Of a stretch of DNA of 10,702 nt, positions 7,479 through 10,702 are shown in pieces. The translations under genes were made by a program, and so were the position numbers. The stretch's first letter is position 1. Every line of letters begins with the position of its first letter. The notes beneath the pieces were generated by a model that saw nothing but the letters and a program-made list of their open reading frames with translations, was not told where the DNA came from and ran no database searches. The stretch is from Spirochaetales bacterium (GTDB lineage: Bacteria > Spirochaetota > Spirochaetia > Treponematales > UBA12059), in NCBI GenBank assembly GCA_004525355.1, contig SPCK01000040.1, forward strand, positions 1-10,702. Reading direction: 5' to 3'.

Positions 7479-7521
7479 TAAGAAAGGCGCCCTGAACGAC
7501 CGATACGGCATCCAGGGCGCC
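7478..7521 (-). terminator. Hairpin terminator for the minus-strand DUF1015 gene
   Basis: A perfect 9-bp inverted repeat, GGCGCCCTG (7486-7494) and CAGGGCGCC (7513-7521), encloses an 18-nt loop that itself can form a small CCG/CGG hairpin. Read on the minus strand the stem is followed by TTTCTTATTA, a fair U-rich tract, 11 nt after the DUF1015 stop codon. Read on the plus strand no T-tract follows closely, so termination of the chemoreceptor-like gene would be weaker. Confidence 0.6.
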
Positions 7522-7532
7522 CGGACTGGCGC

Positions 7533-8870
7533 TTACAGTACTATTTTTCTTGCTTCAATATAGAAACGTTTTTCCGGAGCCTCACCCATGCTGAAGGTCT
7601 TGCGCGGCATTACTCCATCACGGATTATCGTACCAAAGAAGCTGCCTTTGTCTATCGGCGGCAGGTAGAAACCGAAATTCCCCGGTTTCCTTGCCAAAGC
7701 TTCAAGGCTTTCGGTGCCATGGATATAATCTATGCCTGTAGATGAATGATCCTTCAGGTGCGCGTCCAGGAGCACCTGCAGGGTTCCGGTCGCGAGCTTG
7801 TCCGTGGGCGCGCGAAAGCGCATCAATCCCGCTTCCGTATCGGAAACGTATACAAAACGATGTTCCGGCCCTCGATAGTCGTCGGTCATCTTTACCGCAT
7901 CAGCGAACGGCATCGGCTCCAGAATCGCGCCCGCTTTTACGAGATCCGCGACCAGGCTCTTCTTGTCCGCCTTGAACAGCACCCGGTGTATGGGATGGAA
8001 GGGAAGCCCCTCGTCGTAGATGTTCACCAGTTCAACCAAGGCATGGCGAGCAGGATGGCTCGTCAAGCCGGGATCGCCCTCCAGGGTCTTCTTGGTCTCT
8101 TCCCATACGGCCTTGGCCGTGGCCAGCGAGTGGTTGCCGTCGCCGACGGCGAATAAAAGCACATCGGCGGATCCGTACTTGTCCTCGTACACCTTGGCAT
8201 TGGCAAGCCGCTCGAGAGCGCCGGCCAGCTTCTCCAAATCGACGGGATCTGCGACATGAGCGCCACGGACATGCCCCGAGCCCGTCATCAAATCGAAGTC
8301 GTACAGGCCGGGCAGAGCGTCCATCTTGTCATGCAACGGCTCGATGACGGTCCTGTCTGGATCGTCAATGAGCAGCATGATGTGCGGTACTTCCAGCGGC
8401 GCGCCCCTTCGGATCTCCATGCGAGGCGGCAAGCGTTCAACGATGGTTCCTTCAGTCGGCCTGATTTTGCTGGTGACGTCCTTGCCATATTGATATGCCT
8501 CAAGGTCCACTGCAATGACCAAACCCTTGCGTGGATACTTCTCATAGGGCGTTTTTCGTTCGACGAGCACGAAACCCGGTTCTTGCTTACGCAAGATTCC
8601 CATGGCAAGATACTTCTTCATGTATGCTTGAATACGCACGACCCGTTCGGCCTTATCGTCATCTTCAAGGTAACATTCGGGAAAAATCACGTTGAGGGTG
8701 CTGGGCGCCTCGCCGACGAGTAGCGAAACACGTTCCCAATATTCCCGCTCGCTTGAATACTGGTCACATGCGACGACCGCCCATGCAGGATAGTCTGTTC
8801 CCGGGGCAGGCAGATATACTTCCGGTACGCCAACACCGAGCGCGGCAAAGCGTTCCTTGAGATCGGACAT
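7533..8870 (-). CDS. DUF1015 family protein (COG4198-like)
   Basis: A 445-aa cytoplasmic protein of the DUF1015 family. Recognition rests on the N-terminal block YPAWAVVACDQYSSEREYWE (28-47), the middle blocks TPYEKYPRKGLVIAVDLE and RPTEGTIVERLPPR (137-150), the motif GDGNHSLATAK (243-253), and the C-terminal block DGVMPRKTFSMGEAPEKRFY (418-437). The length is normal for this family. The GDGNH motif recalls the DGHHR-type motif of ParB/sulfiredoxin-fold nucleotide-binding proteins. In other bacteria DUF1015 genes often lie beside serine biosynthesis genes, but none are seen here, so no enzymatic role is assigned. The start at 8870 is preceded by AAGGAG with a 6-nt spacer and lies about 70 nt downstream of a good promoter; a longer in-frame start at 8990 would lie upstream of that promoter and is rejected. 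Family sure, function unknown. Confidence 0.9.
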   Translation of the reverse strand: MSDLKERFAALGVGVPEVYLPAPGTDYPAWAVVACDQYSSEREYWERVSLLVGEAPSTLNVIFPECYLEDDDKAERVVRIQAYMKKYLAMGILRKQEPGFVLVERKTPYEKYPRKGLVIAVDLEAYQYGKDVTSKIRPTEGTIVERLPPRMEIRRGAPLEVPHIMLLIDDPDRTVIEPLHDKMDALPGLYDFDLMTGSGHVRGAHVADPVDLEKLAGALERLANAKVYEDKYGSADVLLFAVGDGNHSLATAKAVWEETKKTLEGDPGLTSHPARHALVELVNIYDEGLPFHPIHRVLFKADKKSLVADLVKAGAILEPMPFADAVKMTDDYRGPEHRFVYVSDTEAGLMRFRAPTDKLATGTLQVLLDAHLKDHSSTGIDYIHGTESLEALARKPGNFGFYLPPIDKGSFFGTIIRDGVMPRKTFSMGEAPEKRFYIEARKIVL

Positions 8871-8876
8871 GGTACT

Positions 8877-8882
8877 CTCCTT
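8877..8882 (-). promoter_or_regulatory. Ribosome binding site of the DUF1015 gene
   Basis: On the minus strand AAGGAG lies 6 nt before the ATG at 8870, preceded by a run of A. It fixes the start of the 445-aa protein and argues against the 40-residue N-terminal extension of the longest open frame. Confidence 0.75.
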
Positions 8883-8949
8883 TTTTGGTGTGCGGGAGGA
8901 GGTCCGCTTGCGCGAAATTTCCGCTGAGGCGAGCCGCACCCGATGGCCC

Positions 8950-8978
8950 ATTATGCGATGAATCGGGTTCATGGTCAA
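8950..8978 (-). promoter_or_regulatory. Sigma-70-type promoter of the DUF1015 gene
   Basis: Read on the minus strand, TTGACC (8978-8973) and CATAAT (8955-8950) each match the consensus at 5 of 6 positions and are exactly 17 bp apart. Transcription would start near 8943 and give a leader of about 70 nt. This is the best promoter match in the window. Confidence 0.68.
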
Positions 8979-8984
8979 ACCCGA
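8963..8984. promoter_or_regulatory. Operator-like inverted repeat over the DUF1015 -35 box
   Basis: TCGGGTT (8963-8969) and AACCCGA (8978-8984) form a perfect 7-bp inverted repeat with an 8-bp spacer. The spacer and right arm cover the -35 hexamer (8973-8978) of the minus-strand promoter. The geometry fits a dimeric repressor site. No regulator gene is in the window, so its identity is open. Confidence 0.45.
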
Positions 8985-9000
8985 AAGCAATCGACCTTGA

Positions 9001-9019
9001 CCGGGTACGGATTGCCCGG
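9001..9019. promoter_or_regulatory. Second, weaker CGGGT inverted repeat in the divergent region
   Basis: CCGGG (9001-9005) and CCCGG (9015-9019) are inverted around 9 bp. The left arm continues as CGGGTA, resembling the CGGGTT half-site of the neighbouring dyad. It overlaps the candidate -35 box of the plus-strand gene. Taken alone it could be chance in GC-rich DNA. Confidence 0.25.
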
Positions 9020-9040
9020 CGTGTTTCTTCCGTGTATCCT
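9012..9040 (+). promoter_or_regulatory. Candidate promoter of the peptidase-like gene
   Basis: TTGCCC (9012-9017) and TATCCT (9035-9040) match the sigma-70 consensus at 4 of 6 positions each with a 17-bp spacer. The predicted start near 9047 gives a leader of about 58 nt before the ATG at 9105 and excludes the longer open frame from 8943. Confidence 0.4.
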
Positions 9041-9104
9041 CATAGCGAGGACGTATCGATCATCACCGCAGTATGATTGCGTACACGCCTACAAAGGGAG
9101 TCTC

Positions 9105-10103
9105 ATGGACAGGAAACTGGAAGATACGCTCCGCAAGACTGGAATCGTCGCCATGGCGATTTTCATGGTGAGCACTATTGTCTATATCGTATCCGATGCA
9201 ACGCAGAGCAGCTTCAGGCTCAGTGAGACAGGACCATCGGCCGTGTTCATAGACAGGTACGTGTCAACCACAAAGCGCACAGAGCTGATCGAGGGATTGA
9301 CGGATGCAACTGCGGGAACCCTGGCCCGACTGGGGATAATCCTCGATCCGGGAGACCAACCCACAGCCTACTTCGTTACCGATCGCAATTACGGCGTGAT
9401 CAATGCGGGCGATCACCTGGTCAGCAGAAGACTACGCGGCGTCTCGTCCTCCGATTTCATGCTGTTTCGCAATATCAGCCTGAACCTGTACGCAAACGAA
9501 CTCATCGCTGACACGATTACCTCAAGGGATGGCAACTATATCTTCATGACGGTGGAAGGGGACTGGCGAAGGTCGATCCTGCATGGGTATGCCCACGGCC
9601 TGGCCACCCGCAACATACCGCCGAAGCTGGCAGCGGCAATGGACAACGACGCGGGCTTCGATGCGGAAACCTGGTATGCGTTCCGCTTTGTCGATGAGAC
9701 GATGGCCATGTTCGTTACCGACGCAGCCGAGATCGCCGCCGACTCGGGGGGAGTATCTTCCACCCTGGAAGGTTATGGCGACCGGGTGGCGGCCGCCTAT
9801 GCCGATCCTGACGCACCCATGTACCTGAAAGAACGCATCATATGGCTGGCTACTTTCAACGAACCGCCGAAATCCTCCGCCTTCTATCGTGCTGCCAGCG
9901 ATTTCAGCGCTTTCCTCCTGGAAAATCTTGGCCACGAACACATGATCTCACTTGCGTCCCGGTTTCTCACGGGCCGATATAGCGATCTCGATGATCTGTT
10001 TTCGGAGCTCGGCGGCCTCGCGGGCAGCATGCAGGAATGGAAAGGTGCGGTGGATATCCCGCGCTCCGGACTCGAAGTTCCTGAATCAATACTGGATAGG
10101 TGA
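9105..10103 (+). CDS. Membrane-anchored gluzincin-like protein with altered HExxH motif (probable inactive peptidase)
   Basis: A 332-aa protein with one N-terminal membrane segment (about 13-30) and no other hydrophobic helix; the rest is probably outside the inner membrane. The layout resembles peptidase-MA/gluzincin metallopeptidases: a helix SILHGYAHGLA (157-167) where HExxH is expected, then FVDETMAMFV (195-204) where the third zinc ligand Glu would be Glu198, 34 residues after His164. The C-terminal part YRAASDFSAFLLENLG ... FSELGGLAGSMQEWKGAV (261-316) resembles the family's end region (a helix, then a small domain ending in E-W). The catalytic Glu is Gly161, codon GGG at 9585-9587, one transition from GAG. 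Both zinc His and the distal Glu remain. The start at 9105 has AGGGAG 4 nt upstream. The fold assignment is from motif order only and may be wrong; the reading frame is intact. Confidence 0.6.
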   Translation: MDRKLEDTLRKTGIVAMAIFMVSTIVYIVSDATQSSFRLSETGPSAVFIDRYVSTTKRTELIEGLTDATAGTLARLGIILDPGDQPTAYFVTDRNYGVINAGDHLVSRRLRGVSSSDFMLFRNISLNLYANELIADTITSRDGNYIFMTVEGDWRRSILHGYAHGLATRNIPPKLAAAMDNDAGFDAETWYAFRFVDETMAMFVTDAAEIAADSGGVSSTLEGYGDRVAAAYADPDAPMYLKERIIWLATFNEPPKSSAFYRAASDFSAFLLENLGHEHMISLASRFLTGRYSDLDDLFSELGGLAGSMQEWKGAVDIPRSGLEVPESILDR

Positions 10104-10151
10104 CAGGAACACGGCGTTTGCCATATGATCGTCAGGTCAGACATCACTGCT

Positions 10152-10180
10152 TTGCCAGCGCGACGACACCGCGATAGGAT
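10152..10180 (+). promoter_or_regulatory. Candidate promoter immediately before the DMT transporter gene
   Basis: TTGCCA (10152-10157, 5 of 6) and TAGGAT (10175-10180, 4 of 6) are 17 bp apart. Transcription would begin at or beside the ATG at 10187, giving a leaderless or nearly leaderless mRNA. The same AGGA (10176-10179) could instead be the Shine-Dalgarno of a transcript reading in from the upstream gene. Confidence 0.3.
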
Positions 10181-10186
10181 GCGACC

Positions 10187-10702
10187 ATGAGGATCAACAA
10201 ACGCGGCGCAGTACTTTTTGCAACGCTGACGGCTTTCATCTGGGGATTCTCATTCCTGAGCATCAAGGTTACCGTTCAAGTGATTCCGCCGATGAGTCTT
10301 GGCCTGGCCCGTTTCGTCGTGGCATCGCTGCTGTTGTTCATGTTCTTCATTATCCGCCGAAAGATGCCGCGGCTCGTCGCCAGGGATATTCCCCTGATGG
10401 CAGGCGCCGGCCTGGTGGGTGTTACGCTATATTTTCTCGGCGAGAACAACGGCATACTGCGGCTGTCCGCATCGGAATCCTCCATTATCGTCGGGATCAT
10501 TCCGGTATTGACGGTACTCGCTGACAGAATATTCTCTGGAACCAGACTTTCCATCCCCCAGTCAGCCGGAGTTATCCTCTCAGCGCTTGGAGTGGGACTT
10601 ATGGTCATCGAATCATTGCGCATAAGCCCGGAACCGCTCGGCTACCTGTTCATGGGAATCGCCGCACTGTCCTGGGTCGCTTACGCCTTCATGACCAAGC
10701 GC
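10187..10702 (+). CDS. EamA/DMT-family membrane transporter (3' end missing)
   Basis: The first 172 codons of a drug/metabolite-transporter superfamily protein run off the right edge with an open frame. It starts MRINKRGAVLFATLTAFIWGFSFL, the typical EamA first helix with a W-G-x-x-F motif, then FVVASLLLFMFFIIRRK (helix 2), a helix at about 70-85, GENNGILRLSASESSIIVGIIPVLTVLADRIF (helix 4 with the family's SA-x-x-S-x-x-x-x-x-x-P pattern), QSAGVILSALGVGLMVI (helix 5) and the start of the second repeat (GYLFMGIAALSWVAYAFMTKR). Full proteins have about 300 aa and ten helices, so roughly half is visible. Members export amino acids or other small metabolites or are uncharacterised; the substrate cannot be read. 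AGGA lies 7 nt before the ATG. It begins 83 nt after the peptidase-like gene, on the same strand. Confidence 0.9.
   Translation, partial: MRINKRGAVLFATLTAFIWGFSFLSIKVTVQVIPPMSLGLARFVVASLLLFMFFIIRRKMPRLVARDIPLMAGAGLVGVTLYFLGENNGILRLSASESSIIVGIIPVLTVLADRIFSGTRLSIPQSAGVILSALGVGLMVIESLRISPEPLGYLFMGIAALSWVAYAFMTKR

Noticed and set aside
8871..8990. Extended N-terminus of the DUF1015 protein from an ATG at 8990
   Set aside because: It lies upstream of the predicted transcription start, has no ribosome site, and the extra 40 residues do not look like the family.
8943..9104. Extended N-terminus of the peptidase-like protein from an ATG at 8943
   Set aside because: It would overlap the divergent promoter region and precede the candidate promoter; the ATG at 9105 has a good ribosome site followed directly by the membrane anchor.

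Overview
The window is a compact, gene-dense stretch of a Gram-negative-type bacterial chromosome with moderately high G+C. It holds a periplasmic-binding-protein-dependent peptide transporter and a chemotaxis-type signalling protein, so the host is probably motile. The style of the proteins suggests a spirochaete (Spirochaetota), but this is inference from general resemblance; no rRNA or other phylogenetic marker is present. No tRNA, rRNA, CRISPR array, insertion sequence or phage gene was seen.

Left part (1-5679): an oligopeptide ABC transporter operon in the order oppA (5' end outside the window), oppB, oppC, oppD, oppF. A strong intrinsic terminator/attenuator and a structured leader with two overlapping hairpins separate oppA from oppBCDF. 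This layout normally allows the binding protein to be made in excess of the membrane complex. oppB to oppF are tightly packed (13 nt, 18 nt and 0 nt gaps) and end at a second clear terminator. OppC carries an unusual predicted periplasmic coiled-coil insert. OppD and OppF share an identically spaced four-cysteine C-terminal motif of the iron-sulfur type.

Middle (5680-7521): a soluble chemoreceptor-like protein with no membrane segment. Its methyl-accepting signalling hairpin comes first, and a family-3 solute-binding-protein-like domain is fused behind it at the C-terminus. This reverses the usual receptor order and would place a 'periplasmic' binding fold in the cytoplasm. It is the most unusual object in the window. 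A convergent hairpin terminator follows.

Right part (7533-10702): a DUF1015 family gene on the minus strand and, divergently, a membrane-anchored protein that looks like a gluzincin metallopeptidase whose HExxH motif has become HGYAH. The 234-bp divergent region holds a good sigma-70-type promoter for the DUF1015 gene, a weaker one for the peptidase-like gene, and two related inverted repeats, each over a -35 box. The window ends inside an EamA/DMT-type transporter gene, which may start from a leaderless or nearly leaderless transcript.

How the genes fit together: oppABCDF imports peptides. The chemoreceptor-like protein may read out a small metabolite inside the cell and pass the signal to CheA/CheW, but it is transcriptionally separate from opp and its ligand is unknown. 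The DUF1015 gene, the peptidase-like gene and the DMT transporter have no evident functional link to the left half.
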